Shown piece after piece: positions 29,383-39,167 of a stretch of DNA of 64,000 bases. The stretch comes from Flavihumibacter soli (GTDB lineage: Bacteria; Bacteroidota; Bacteroidia; Sphingobacteriales; Sphingobacteriaceae): contig NZ_JAAFZB010000094.1 of the NCBI RefSeq assembly GCF_010692725.1, forward strand, positions 248,001 through 312,000. The letters are read 5' to 3'. A program made the position numbers and the translations under genes. The notes below the pieces were generated by a model that worked only from the letters and a program-made list of their open reading frames with translations, was not told where the DNA came from and did no database searches. The stretch's first letter is position 1, and every line of letters starts with the position of its first letter.

Positions 29383-30864
29383 ATGCTTTTACTGGGAATA
29401 GACGCAGGCACTTCTTCTGTAAAGGTCTCCGTGGTTGATGCCGCCACTCAGAAGACGCTGGCCTTGGCGCAATATCCTGAAACGGAATCTAAAATCACTT
29501 CTCTTCAAACAGGTTGGGCTGAACAATCGCCGGAAATGTGGTGGGAGCATACACGTCAGGCGCTAAAGATAGTGAATGCCTCCGGGGCATTTAACCCGCG
29601 TAACATTGGAGCCATTGGCATTGCCTACCAGATGCACGGGCTGGTGCTGGTAGATGAGGACCAGCAGGTGCTGCGCGACTCGATCATCTGGTGCGACAGC
29701 CGTGCGGTGCCCTACGGTCAGAAAGCACTGGAACATATTGGCCGGGAGAAAAGCCTTGCCAGCCTGCTAAACTCGCCGGGGAATTTCACTGCCGCCAAAC
29801 TGGCCTGGGTGAAGGAGAACGAGCCGGAGACATTCGCCAGGATCCACAAGATCATGCTGCCTGGCGACTTCATTGCCATGAAACTGACTGGCGACATTAG
29901 TACTAGCGTCCCTGCCCTTTCTGAAGGTATTTTCTGGGACTTCCGCAAGGACCAGGTTTCTGAGGATGTCATGAACTTCTTCGGATTCAGCCAGGATATT
30001 ATCCCGGATATAAAGCCGCTGTTCTCAGAACACGGCCGGGTGAGCCTGGCAGTCGCCGAAGCCCTGGGACTGAAAGCAGGTATTCCCGTGGCCTATAAAG
30101 CCGGCGACCAGCCAAACAACGCCCTATCGCTGAACGTCCTCAACCCGGGTGAAGTAGCAGCAACGGCGGGCACCTCCGGTGTGATCTACGGTGTGAGTGA
30201 CCAGCTGACCTATGATCCGCAGTCACGTGTAAATACCTTTGCCCATGTGAACTACACGCATGAGTCAAAACGGGTGGGTGTGCTCATGAACATCAACGGC
30301 ACGGGCATCATGAACAGCTGGGTGAAGGAGAACCTGGGCCAGGGTCTGGACTATGAGCAGATGAATGCAGAAGCAGGCAAAGTTGCCATAGGCAGCAAGG
30401 GTTTACGCATCCTGCCTTTTGGAAATGGAGCCGAGCGGGTGCTTAATAACCGAATCATTGGCGCCCAGTTCCATAACCTTGATCTGAACCTGCACTCTAA
30501 AGCGCACGTGTTCCGGGCGGTGCAGGAAGGCATAGCGTTTACGTTTCGGTATGGACTGGATATTATGCGCGATAACGGCATGAACCCCAAAGTGATCCGG
30601 GCCGGCAATACGAATATGTTCCGAAGCCCACTGTTTGCAGAGGCCTTTGTGAACGCCACGGGAGTGCCGGTAGAACTGTACCAGAACGATGGCAGCGTTG
30701 GGGCTGCCCTGGGCGCTGGCATAGGTGCTAAGGTCTTTTCCTCCCCGCAGGAAGCGTTCAGCCGGTTCGAGCCAATTCAATATATTGAGCCCCTGCAAAA
30801 GGAAACCTATGAAGCCGCTTACCAGGATTGGAAGGCTCTGTTAGAGAAACAATTAAGCAATTGA
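29383..30864 (+). CDS. xylB: Xylulokinase
   Basis: This 493-residue FGGY kinase phosphorylates D-xylulose with ATP to xylulose-5-phosphate. The N-terminal phosphate loop [15 protein letters not shown], the substrate region [11 protein letters not shown], the TAGTSGV motif of the second half and the C-terminal [15 protein letters not shown] segment fit XylB. The immediate downstream gene, 25 bp away, is xylose isomerase, which supports the assignment. Codon choice is noticeably more G+C-rich than in the flanking PULs. No xylose transporter or dedicated regulator lies next to it. Confidence 0.95.
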   Translation: MLLLGIDAGTSSVKVSVVDAATQKTLALAQYPETESKITSLQTGWAEQSPEMWWEHTRQALKIVNASGAFNPRNIGAIGIAYQMHGLVLVDEDQQVLRDSIIWCDSRAVPYGQKALEHIGREKSLASLLNSPGNFTAAKLAWVKENEPETFARIHKIMLPGDFIAMKLTGDISTSVPALSEGIFWDFRKDQVSEDVMNFFGFSQDIIPDIKPLFSEHGRVSLAVAEALGLKAGIPVAYKAGDQPNNALSLNVLNPGEVAATAGTSGVIYGVSDQLTYDPQSRVNTFAHVNYTHESKRVGVLMNINGTGIMNSWVKENLGQGLDYEQMNAEAGKVAIGSKGLRILPFGNGAERVLNNRIIGAQFHNLDLNLHSKAHVFRAVQEGIAFTFRYGLDIMRDNGMNPKVIRAGNTNMFRSPLFAEAFVNATGVPVELYQNDGSVGAALGAGIGAKVFSSPQEAFSRFEPIQYIEPLQKETYEAAYQDWKALLEKQLSN

Positions 30865-30889
30865 TTTTAATACAAATACAATCAACATT

Positions 30890-32221
30890 ATGGCAAATCT
30901 CACATTAGGCGACAAAGAATTTTTCAAAGGCATAGGACAGATCAAATTTGAAGGTCTTGAGTCTGATAACCCGCTGGCATATCGCTGGTATGACGAAAAC
31001 CGCGTTGTAGCGGGCAAGACCTTAAAAGAGCACTTCAAATTCTCTGTGTGTTATTGGCACTCCTTCAACGCCAACGGCAGTGATCCTTTTGGCAGCCCTA
31101 CTTTCAACTTTGCCTGGAATAAGAGTCAGGATGTGATTGAGCGCGCCAAAGCAAAAATGGATGCCGCATTTGAGTTCATAACCAAACTGGGAATGCCATA
31201 CTATTGCTTCCATGATGTGGATGTGGTTGACTACGGCAATGACATTGCTGAGAACGACCGTCGTCTGCAGACCATGGTGGAATACGCGAAAAATAAACAG
31301 GCCGAAAGTGGTGTAAAGCTTCTCTGGGGAACAGCCAATGTGTTTTCGCACAGTCGCTACATGAATGGTGCTTCTACAAACCCGGACTTTCATGTGCTGG
31401 CACATGCCGCCGCACAGGTGAAAACGGCGCTGGATGCTACCATTGCCTTAAACGGTGAAAACTACGTATTCTGGGGTGGTCGCGAAGGATATATGACCCT
31501 TTTGAACACGAATATGAAACGAGAACAGGAGCACTTTGCCCGTTTTCTTCACACTGCCAAAGATTATGCCCGCAAGCAGGGATTCAAAGGAACATTCTTT
31601 ATCGAGCCTAAGCCCATGGAGCCTACCAAGCACCAGTATGACTATGACTGCGCTACGGTGATCGGGTTCCTTCGCCAGCATGACCTGTTGGGTGATTTCA
31701 AAATCAACATAGAAGTAAACCACGCTACCCTGGCAGGCCACACCTTCCAGCATGAACTCCAGGTAGCTGCCGATGCGGGTGTACTGGGTTCGGTGGATGC
31801 AAACCGTGGTGACTATCAGAATGGCTGGGACACGGACCAGTTCCCGAACAACGTGAACGAGCTGACCGAGGCTATGCTGGTACTGCTGGAAGCAGGCGGG
31901 TTGCAGGGCGGTGGAGTGAATTTTGATGCCAAGATCAGGAGAAACTCTACAGACCCCGCAGACCTTTTCTATGCCCACATCGGCGGCGCTGATACCTTCG
32001 CCCGCGCGCTTATTACCGCGGACAATATCATACAGCACTCAGACTTCCTGAAAGTGCGTAAAGAGCGTTACGCTTCTTTCGACAGCGGCAAAGGAAAAGA
32101 GTACGAAGGAGGCAAACTTAGCCTGGAAGACCTGCGAGCCTACGCCATCGAAAATGGGGAGCCCGCTAAAATAAGCGGACGGCAGGAGTACCTGGAGAAT
32201 GTGATAAACAGGTTTATATAG
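30890..32221 (+). CDS. xylA: Xylose isomerase
   Basis: This 443-residue class II xylose isomerase converts D-xylose to D-xylulose with two divalent metals. Seen directly are the catalytic base region CFHDVDV (H108), [25 protein letters not shown] with metal ligand E239 and catalytic K241 (written here in shortened context), [10 protein letters not shown] and the C-terminal metal ligands around [11 protein letters not shown]. The length is normal for the family. It is the second gene of a xylB-xylA operon. In one 60-base line (31741-31800) I count 36 G+C, compared with about 20-29 per line in sampled PUL genes. An array of GGTATCAGGT repeats begins right at its stop codon. Confidence 0.97.
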   Translation: MANLTLGDKEFFKGIGQIKFEGLESDNPLAYRWYDENRVVAGKTLKEHFKFSVCYWHSFNANGSDPFGSPTFNFAWNKSQDVIERAKAKMDAAFEFITKLGMPYYCFHDVDVVDYGNDIAENDRRLQTMVEYAKNKQAESGVKLLWGTANVFSHSRYMNGASTNPDFHVLAHAAAQVKTALDATIALNGENYVFWGGREGYMTLLNTNMKREQEHFARFLHTAKDYARKQGFKGTFFIEPKPMEPTKHQYDYDCATVIGFLRQHDLLGDFKINIEVNHATLAGHTFQHELQVAADAGVLGSVDANRGDYQNGWDTDQFPNNVNELTEAMLVLLEAGGLQGGGVNFDAKIRRNSTDPADLFYAHIGGADTFARALITADNIIQHSDFLKVRKERYASFDSGKGKEYEGGKLSLEDLRAYAIENGEPAKISGRQEYLENVINRFI

Positions 32222-32317
32222 GTAGCAGGTGTGAGGTATCGGGTATCAGGTAAGGGGTATCAGGTAAGAGGTGTCGGGTATCAGGTAAGAGGTGTCAGGT
32301 AAGAGGTGTCGGGTAAA
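32221..32317 (+). repeat. GGTATCAGGT-type tandem array downstream of xylA
   Basis: Exact copies of GGTATCAGGT lie at 32242-32251, 32256-32265 and 32277-32286. They are interleaved with variants GGTAGCAGGT (32221-32230), GGTGTCAGGT (32291-32300) and related GGTGTCGGGT units. The array overlaps the final base of the xylA stop codon. The same decamer occurs around 62.6-63.9 kb. Confidence 0.8.
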
Positions 32318-32470
32318 CACTGTATTCGCGGAATTGTCGCTACCATAAATTTGCCCGGCATCAACAAAATACTCCTCAACCGAACCCATTTATCTGACTG
32401 TCTCTATATGTGGACCATAAGGATATTTACGTTGTGCAGAATTCTGTCGGTATCGCCCTACAACAAATGA
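32318..32470. other. Intergenic sequence between the repeat array and the hairpin element
   Basis: Nothing gene-like was seen in these roughly 150 bases. Together with the array before it and the hairpin element after it, they fill the 439-bp gap between xylA and the first GH92 gene. Confidence 0.4.
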
Positions 32471-32557
32471 GCTATTCCTCTAGGTCATCTAGCACTCAGG
32501 TTAAGGTTAGGCCACCAAATTGGTGGCCTAACCACTAGCAGACCCCTACCAGTCCTA
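32471..32557 (+). repeat. Hairpin repeat element, left copy (flank of mannan PUL)
   Basis: This element of about 87 bp recurs in the same orientation at 56724-56810 with no gaps in the alignment. The 67-bp core (32481-32547) matches 60 of 67 bases. It contains a perfect inverted repeat, GGTTAGGCCACCAA (32505-32518) and TTGGTGGCCTAACC (32520-32533), between conserved flanks TAGCACTCAGGT and ACTAGCAGACCCCT. No T-run follows the stem, so it is not a standard terminator. Confidence 0.85.
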
Positions 32558-32660
32558 AGCTGATTGCGCATCAAGCGCTGTTCAGGACATCAATGAGATA
32601 CCGGGTTCGTACCCATTCTTGTAAGCAACGTTAAATCAAGATAAATCGAATACAGATCTC

Positions 32661-35600
32661 TTATTTAGCTGCAACAGGCATATTACCTAGGCCCCAATTC
32701 TTATTAGGTGTTGGTCCCATCTCAAGTATGAGTTTGCCTCCTTTAAGCAATTCGCTTGCAGGAAACCAAAAATTATCCAATTTCTTTCCATTTAATATAG
32801 CACTCTGCACATACTTATTCTCTCTTGAAACATTTTGTGCTTCGATATCAAATGTTTTGCCTCTACCATATTTCTCACCAAGATCAACAGATATTTTAGA
32901 ATAGATTGGACTTCCTATTTCATAAATAGGATCGACCCGGGTACCACCATCCATCTGGAACAGGCCCAATGCGGACATAATAAACCATGAGCTCATTTGG
33001 CCCTGGTCTTCATCCCCTAAATAGCTGTTAGCAAGATCATATCCATAATAACGGTCTATAATAGCACGGCTCCATTGCTGGGTAAGCCATGGTTGCTTCA
33101 CCCAATTAAACAAATAAGCAAAATGCATAGACTGCTGATTACCTTGAATCACGGGATAATCCCAATAAGCATCATTCGGGGCATTAAAACGCCATTTATT
33201 ACTTTCACCAAATCCCCATGCCAACCGTTCCTTAAAACGGTCTTCGCCAATCATTTTCGCTAGACCCGGTACATCCTGTGGCACGAAATAAGTTAATTGC
33301 CAGGCATTCCCTTCTACATAGTGTTCGTTCCGCCCGGATTGGAAAGGGTCAAAATTCTGAAACCAGCTTCCGTCTGACTTGCGAAGGCGTGCATATCCTG
33401 TTTCTTTATCAATTGCGTTTTTCCACCAGTCTCCTCTTGCCGAAAATTCATTGTATAATTTGGTTTTCCCAAGCGCCTTTGCGAACTGCGATAAGGTCCA
33501 GTCATCGTAGGAATACTCTAAGCTGTTTGAAAAACGGCCCTTATCGTAGGGAACATACTTATACTTCATGTATGCCTCATAGTCAGCATTACCTGCCACA
33601 CCTCCCCCAACTTTTTCTGACGGCGTTTCTAAGGTTTTATGAGCCGCCTCAAAAGCTTTTTCAACATCATAATCCCTGATTCCCATTTGGTAAGCACTGA
33701 CAATCAAAGGCACTTCATGCTCAGCAACCATAACAGGAATATACTCCATACCTGCAGGCCCTTTGGCTAACCAACCATTGGCATCATACATGGCCAATTG
33801 TGATTTAACCCACCTGGATGACCACTCAGGTGTTACCAGGTTCCAGAACTGGTTAAGGTTCCAGAACGTGTTCCAAAAAGCATCGCACCCTAAGGCTACA
33901 GAACCAGGGTCTTTTAATTGCTGTATTTTTTCAGTAGCATCTACCCATTGTCCATCAACATCACTAAATGTATTTCGACTGCATATAGCCCGGTACATAT
34001 TGGTATAGAACCGTAATTTCTCGCGACGGTCGTTACTGGTGATCTTTACGCGGCTAAGCAAGTCATCCCACACCTGGCGCTGATTGTTAAGTACTTTATC
34101 AAAGCTCCAGCCGAACGGTTTGCTTATTTCAGTCTCTAAATTTTCTGATGCGCCATCTATACTGACAAATGAAATACCTGTACGAACCTGTACAACCTGG
34201 TTGTTACGGGTATCAAACTCTACATAAGCACCTGCATCTTTTGCGTCCTTAACGTTTATAATGTCGCCTGTCCCGATATCGTTGTTTGTCCAGGTACCAA
34301 ATTTCCTGATAGGCTGGTCAAATTCAATCACAAAGTGCACGATATAATCGTTAGGGATCCCACCCCATACATCAGGAGCTTGTTGTTTACTGAATCCTTC
34401 TATTCGATAATCACTAACTTTTTTTAATTGCACTTCAGGTAAACGATATTTATTCTCAGCAGGTGTCTGCAGGTCAATCATCACCCTCGAGTCGGTTGCT
34501 TTTGGATACGTATATCGCTGAAAACTCGCCCTGGTAGTGGCAGTAAGTTCCGCTTTAATATTGTAATCAGTAAGCCTTACTTTATAGTAACCTAAAGGTG
34601 CTTCTTCGGTTTCTTTATCAATTCTTGAGCGGTAGCCTTCGCCCGGAGCACTACGCTGGTCGCCAACCTTAATTTTCAAGGGTCCATTTACCGGTAACAT
34701 TCCTAAGCCGCCCATAGTCCATTCGTGTACGTGGCTAAAAGCTCCGACACTTTCAAAAGTAGGATCATAACCCGCCTGCCAGCCATCATTTTGATTATCA
34801 GGACTTATTTTAACCATACTAAAAGGCATCCATGGGCCTGGGGCTATCATCCAACGTGAATGCGCTGTCCCTATCCTGGTATCCACATAGTCGGCAGCAA
34901 TCGCGAGCTTGTTAGGTGAGCGAGGGATTGTGCCGCTCTCGATAACCTTCCCATCGACGAAAATTTCATATTTACTAGTTTTTAGTTTCTTCACTGCTGG
35001 CATTGGTACTTCAAACTGATATCTGCCTGTTTCAATGGCTTCTTCAAATACCGGTTTTCCGTCTAAGCGAACACTGAGAAGGGGTTTACCCTTTAAATGC
35101 TCTATATCAACCAGCATAGGCTGAACGCGCTTCCCAGCCGCCATTACTTCATAATTTGCTGCTTTTGTTTCCCTGATAAATACACTTCCAGGTGTCTTTA
35201 ATGCTGAATTTCCAGGACCTTCCAGTCTTACCTGGTCGAACACCAGCCATGAGCCGTCTAATGAGGTGAGCTGAATCTCATTTCCATTCTCATGTAATAA
35301 TCCTGCCTCTATTGGAATCTCGATCAGGTGTTCTTTAGCGGTTGACATCGCTCCCGTAAGAACGGTTCTTGTCGTTTCCTTTGGAAGCTGGAACACCCAT
35401 GATTTACCATTTACTTTTACTTTAAACAAAGGTGGATTCTCAACATTATATCCCAGAATATCAGCAACAAATTTCCAGTTACCATGAGCGGGCAACTTAT
35501 CAATACCAAACAAGATATTCAGTGCATGAGACCTAATGCCGGATGTGGGCGCTGTTCCGCCCCAGCTGTCTTTAGGTCCGGGCAACACATATGACCAGTC

Positions 35601-35831
35601 TTTCTCAGGTTTAGAATATCCTACCAGGTAAAACCGGTCTTCCCATCCAAAATCATGCTCTAAAAACTTTTTATAATCTAAAGGAGCTAAAGCCATTCCG
35701 GCGCTCTGATTATCAGAGGCTCCTATTTCCCAGATTACCTTTGATTGTGCATATGAAAATGTCACAGAGCACCACAGCAGAAGAGCGCTGCATATCACTG
35801 TTTTGATTTTCACGATTTTACTTATATCCAT
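32661..35831 (-). CDS. GH92 alpha-mannosidase with N-terminal CBM-like domain
   Basis: This is a 1056-residue secreted enzyme (signal ending TFSYAQS). Residues about 30-205 form a beta-sandwich with IWEIGASDNQSAG and SWLVFDQVRLEGP, resembling the CBM-like third domain of PL4 rhamnogalacturonan lyases. After a linker, the GH92 part starts at about residue 312 (YVDTRIGTAHSRW) and has the family motif LGDEDQGQMSSWF near residue 945, which holds acidic residues used in calcium-dependent inverting exo-alpha-mannosidases. It should release mannose from alpha-mannosides in the periplasm. It is the last gene of the isomerase-led operon. The extra N-terminal domain is not found in the two other GH92 proteins here. 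Confidence 0.9.
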   Translation of the reverse strand: MDISKIVKIKTVICSALLLWCSVTFSYAQSKVIWEIGASDNQSAGMALAPLDYKKFLEHDFGWEDRFYLVGYSKPEKDWSYVLPGPKDSWGGTAPTSGIRSHALNILFGIDKLPAHGNWKFVADILGYNVENPPLFKVKVNGKSWVFQLPKETTRTVLTGAMSTAKEHLIEIPIEAGLLHENGNEIQLTSLDGSWLVFDQVRLEGPGNSALKTPGSVFIRETKAANYEVMAAGKRVQPMLVDIEHLKGKPLLSVRLDGKPVFEEAIETGRYQFEVPMPAVKKLKTSKYEIFVDGKVIESGTIPRSPNKLAIAADYVDTRIGTAHSRWMIAPGPWMPFSMVKISPDNQNDGWQAGYDPTFESVGAFSHVHEWTMGGLGMLPVNGPLKIKVGDQRSAPGEGYRSRIDKETEEAPLGYYKVRLTDYNIKAELTATTRASFQRYTYPKATDSRVMIDLQTPAENKYRLPEVQLKKVSDYRIEGFSKQQAPDVWGGIPNDYIVHFVIEFDQPIRKFGTWTNNDIGTGDIINVKDAKDAGAYVEFDTRNNQVVQVRTGISFVSIDGASENLETEISKPFGWSFDKVLNNQRQVWDDLLSRVKITSNDRREKLRFYTNMYRAICSRNTFSDVDGQWVDATEKIQQLKDPGSVALGCDAFWNTFWNLNQFWNLVTPEWSSRWVKSQLAMYDANGWLAKGPAGMEYIPVMVAEHEVPLIVSAYQMGIRDYDVEKAFEAAHKTLETPSEKVGGGVAGNADYEAYMKYKYVPYDKGRFSNSLEYSYDDWTLSQFAKALGKTKLYNEFSARGDWWKNAIDKETGYARLRKSDGSWFQNFDPFQSGRNEHYVEGNAWQLTYFVPQDVPGLAKMIGEDRFKERLAWGFGESNKWRFNAPNDAYWDYPVIQGNQQSMHFAYLFNWVKQPWLTQQWSRAIIDRYYGYDLANSYLGDEDQGQMSSWFIMSALGLFQMDGGTRVDPIYEIGSPIYSKISVDLGEKYGRGKTFDIEAQNVSRENKYVQSAILNGKKLDNFWFPASELLKGGKLILEMGPTPNKNWGLGNMPVAAK

Positions 35832-35905
35832 ATTTATTTCGTTTTATTCGTGTTAAGCCTTTTAGAATCATTACCACATTGATTCTTAAATTGTGAACCC
35901 TCCTG

Positions 35906-38257
35906 TTAATAGTCGTCTTTTGGAGTTGAACCCATTTGAACAAAAAGTTTCCCTCCCTTTTGTATATCCGAAAGCTTTATAAACGGCTTTGATAATCCTT
36001 GTCCATTTAGCCTATAGGATTGTACGTATATATTTTCCGGCTTATTATTCTCTGATTCGATTATAAATTCTTTTCCTGAATAATAATCGCGATTTAGCTT
36101 AATTGTAATTTTATCAAAAAGCGGGCTTCCCAGACCGACTTCTGGTTTAGGGTCGGTAAATCCTCTAACATCAAATAAACCCATACTTGAGATTACGTAC
36201 CAGGCGCCCAACTGTCCCTGATCTTCATCCTGACCATATCCGTAGCCATGAACTCCATCTGTTCCATAAAACTCGTTGCTGATAGTTCTTACCCATTTTT
36301 GAGTAAGGGATGGTTTACCTGAATGGTTAAAAAGCCATGCTATATGCAGATTAGGCTGATTTCCATGATTGTAAAGGCCTTCAAGCCCGGAAAAAGCATC
36401 CAATTTGGTACCGCCACCAAAATTATTTTTTTGTGAGGAAGTGAAAATGCTGTCGAGGCGGTCATTGAAGTTATCCCGTCCTATTTTTGCTACCAACGCT
36501 TCAGGCTCGTGAGGCACATAAAAGGTGTATTGCCAGGCATTTCCTTCCTGAAAACCTCTCCACGCTTCACCCGGTTTAAAATTATCGATAAACTTACCGT
36601 CAGCCAGCTTCGGACGAATTAGCTTAAGCTCCGGATCAAATAAATACTCCCAGCCCTTAGATAAACGCATTAATTCTTTATAATCTTTCTCCTTATCCAG
36701 TGATTTGGCCCACTGTGCAACAGCATATGAGCTGAATGCGTACTCCAATGTATGCGAAGCAGAGAACTGCCATCTTTCTCCCCCGCCCTCACCTTTATCC
36801 AGATGATTAACATAACCGTATTTGACAAAACGGTCAACATCCAGCTTTCCGGCGCCTGCCGGACGATCTTTACCATCTATCTCGTTCTTAAGGGATGCCT
36901 CATAGGCTAAATTAACGTCAAAATCGCGTATTCCGCTCATATAGGCACTTGCCATAGCAAGACTTACGAAATTTGTTCCAACGCCAGAAACATACCTGCT
37001 GTTTGCAATTCCATCAGCTAACCAGCCTGAGTCTTTGTAAACCAATAGCTGGCTCTTTATCCAATCGGAATAGTATTCAGGATAAGCTATTGCCCAAAGC
37101 TGGGTAAGATTCCAGAACCCACCCCAAATAGCATCTGTATTATAATGATTATGCAGGGGCTGGTTATTTTTGTCAAGCGGAATTTGTCCGACTGTACCAT
37201 CATTCTTAGGATAAGCACCATTCACATCACTGGCAAGTCCCCGGCCTAATAGTGAATGGTATAAACCAGTATAAAATTTCACTTTATCATCATGATTCTT
37301 TCCTTCTACCTTTATCCTGCCCAGATAATCATTCCATGTTTTATTGGATTGTTTCCTGGCTTTATTAAAATTAAGACTGGAGGCTTCCTTTAGAAGATTT
37401 AAACGAGCGTTCTCAATAGACGTATAAGACAGCCCGGCTTTTATTGTAATGCTTTCCTTGTCCTTTGTATCAAAAGTCAGGTACAAGCCGGCGCCTTTTC
37501 CTGTTGCAGAATTCTTTCCTGCATTTACCGTACTCCCGTTAAATGCTCCCCATGCTTTTGGAGCTTTATCAAGTACTGCAGAGAAGTACATGGTAACATC
37601 AGCACCTTTCTGGTATTTTTGCACATAAACTGGCAGTGTGGTAACAAATCCTTCAATTCTGCCATCATCTGTAAGATATACCCTGGCATCCTTTACTGCT
37701 CCGCCTTCTCCTTGTTTGTTACCTATATCGAACAGAATATGCGATTCAATGCTCGCAGGAAATGTATACCTGTGAAATGAAACCCTGGGTGTGGCTGTAA
37801 CTTCAGCTTTTATATTATAATCTTTTAACAACACGGAGTAATACCCTGCAGTAGCTACTTCGTCTTTCCGATCGAAGCGAGAGCGGTACCCGCCATCAGG
37901 ATCTTCAAGCTTTCCGGGGATGGTTTGCAGCTTACCGGTTATAGGAGCGAATATCACGCCGCCTACCTGGAATTCGTGAAAATTAGGAAATCCTTCTATC
38001 GACTCATGACGGGCATCGTATCCAACAGCATCCCATCCGTGAGCATTACCATAGTGTCCGTTTGTGGAAGGGCCTGGTTTCGCCATACCGAAAGGCATTG
38101 CTCCCGGAGCATAGTGAAACCACCGGGAATGTGCTGTTCCGATATTCGGATTCACAAATGAGGTTAGATCTTTATGGCTTTGCGCACTACTTTTAAGAGC
38201 AGGTGCAAGCATTATAAGCAGGACCAGTACTCTGATCAGGCGAAAATGTAAATTCAT
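35906..38257 (-). CDS. GH92 exo-alpha-mannosidase
   Basis: This 783-residue protein has a type I signal peptide (ending LKSSAQS) and a standard two-domain GH92 layout. It begins with FVNPNIGTAHSRWFHYAPGA and has GGFWNLTQLWAIAYPEY in the barrel, GNQPNLHIAWLFN and YGQDEDQGQLGAWYV (about residue 680) with the conserved acidic pair, and a C-terminal GSPLFDKITIKL segment. GH92 enzymes remove terminal alpha-linked mannose, usually 1,2, 1,3, 1,4 or 1,6. The linkage cannot be read by eye. It lies 19 bp after the ROK kinase gene, in the operon running from 44764 to 32661. Confidence 0.93.
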   Translation of the reverse strand: MNLHFRLIRVLVLLIMLAPALKSSAQSHKDLTSFVNPNIGTAHSRWFHYAPGAMPFGMAKPGPSTNGHYGNAHGWDAVGYDARHESIEGFPNFHEFQVGGVIFAPITGKLQTIPGKLEDPDGGYRSRFDRKDEVATAGYYSVLLKDYNIKAEVTATPRVSFHRYTFPASIESHILFDIGNKQGEGGAVKDARVYLTDDGRIEGFVTTLPVYVQKYQKGADVTMYFSAVLDKAPKAWGAFNGSTVNAGKNSATGKGAGLYLTFDTKDKESITIKAGLSYTSIENARLNLLKEASSLNFNKARKQSNKTWNDYLGRIKVEGKNHDDKVKFYTGLYHSLLGRGLASDVNGAYPKNDGTVGQIPLDKNNQPLHNHYNTDAIWGGFWNLTQLWAIAYPEYYSDWIKSQLLVYKDSGWLADGIANSRYVSGVGTNFVSLAMASAYMSGIRDFDVNLAYEASLKNEIDGKDRPAGAGKLDVDRFVKYGYVNHLDKGEGGGERWQFSASHTLEYAFSSYAVAQWAKSLDKEKDYKELMRLSKGWEYLFDPELKLIRPKLADGKFIDNFKPGEAWRGFQEGNAWQYTFYVPHEPEALVAKIGRDNFNDRLDSIFTSSQKNNFGGGTKLDAFSGLEGLYNHGNQPNLHIAWLFNHSGKPSLTQKWVRTISNEFYGTDGVHGYGYGQDEDQGQLGAWYVISSMGLFDVRGFTDPKPEVGLGSPLFDKITIKLNRDYYSGKEFIIESENNKPENIYVQSYRLNGQGLSKPFIKLSDIQKGGKLFVQMGSTPKDDY

Positions 38258-38276
38258 AAGTTAATTGTTATATTCA

Positions 38277-39167
38277 TTAAAAACCAATATTCCCAACATG
38301 CTCTCTATGCCAAAAGCTTGCTGCCCCTATTAAAGCAGCTTCTTCGCCTAGCATCATTTTTTTGACGGAAACATTTGAAAACTTTTCCGCTATTCCGCCT
38401 TCAAGCCCACTGTTAAACAGATCAAAAGCATTAGCAATATTTCCGCCGATGACAATCGCATTTATATCTTCAATCTCAATTACCTGCTGCAAAAAAGCAA
38501 TCAGATTTTCACTGAATTCGTTAAAAATCATAGCAATCACCTGATCATCCGTACCCTGAAGAGCAAGCAATTCCTTGACGCCGTTGATGCTTCGACCGCT
38601 GAGCTCAAAATACCTGGCTTTAAACCACCTGGTAGACAGGTAATCTTCGGCGATAGAATCTTTGAATGGCAAATTCCAGAAACTCAGGTCATAAGAAGTT
38701 TCGTTGATGTATTTTGCTGCTCCTAATCCTGTACCTAATGTAATCCCCAATGCCCGGTCATAATTTTTAAGAGCACCACAAAATACTTCTCCCTGTAAAA
38801 AGCATGCGGCATCATTATTAAAATAGATATTGGATACCGGCACATCCATCTTTTCTGCAAGAAGCTGTTTAACATTCAGCTTGTACAGTGATTCATATTT
38901 ATCCTGCTTGCTGATCAGGGAAATTCCCTTACCATAATCAAAGGGACCGGGAAGAGCAAGGCTTAGCTTTTCTACCGGCATAATTTCACCTACCTGCGAC
39001 AAAGTTTTGCACCAGGCGTCAATAATATGGCCGGCATCAGCATGTGAATTAACCCTGTTCCGAATCAGTGAGCCAGGTACTATTTTTTTCGTTTCCAGGT
39101 CAACCAATGCCGCAGTAATATGTGATCCTCCGATATCGGCCCCAATAACTAATGATTCATTTCTCAT
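38277..39167 (-). CDS. ROK-family sugar kinase (probable mannokinase)
   Basis: This 296-residue ASKHA-fold kinase opens with the phosphate loop GADIGGSHITAAL (D11) and has the catalytic aspartate in YFNNDAACFLQGE (D119), LGITLGTGLGAA and the adenosine loop IVIGGNIANA. The ROK zinc-finger motif CxCGxxGCxE, normally found after the GxH segment, is missing. The position where it should be reads SYDLSFWNLPFKDSIAEDY. Its start overlaps the end of the sugar porter gene by 4 bp, so translation is probably coupled. With the adjacent mannosidases and mannose-6-phosphate isomerase, the likely reaction is mannose + ATP to mannose-6-phosphate; this is inference from context. Confidence 0.82.
   Translation of the reverse strand: MRNESLVIGADIGGSHITAALVDLETKKIVPGSLIRNRVNSHADAGHIIDAWCKTLSQVGEIMPVEKLSLALPGPFDYGKGISLISKQDKYESLYKLNVKQLLAEKMDVPVSNIYFNNDAACFLQGEVFCGALKNYDRALGITLGTGLGAAKYINETSYDLSFWNLPFKDSIAEDYLSTRWFKARYFELSGRSINGVKELLALQGTDDQVIAMIFNEFSENLIAFLQQVIEIEDINAIVIGGNIANAFDLFNSGLEGGIAEKFSNVSVKKMMLGEEAALIGAASFWHREHVGNIGF

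Noticed and set aside
32221-32317. Possible CRISPR array
   Set aside because: Units are about 10 bp, degenerate and without unique spacers of 25-40 bp. No cas genes are near.
32605-32625. GGGTTCGTACCC, and GTTCGAATCC near 56816, look like tRNA T-arms downstream of each hairpin element
   Set aside because: Neither has a 5-bp T-stem, acceptor or anticodon arms. No cloverleaf can be drawn, so a tRNA or tRNA attachment site is not supported.
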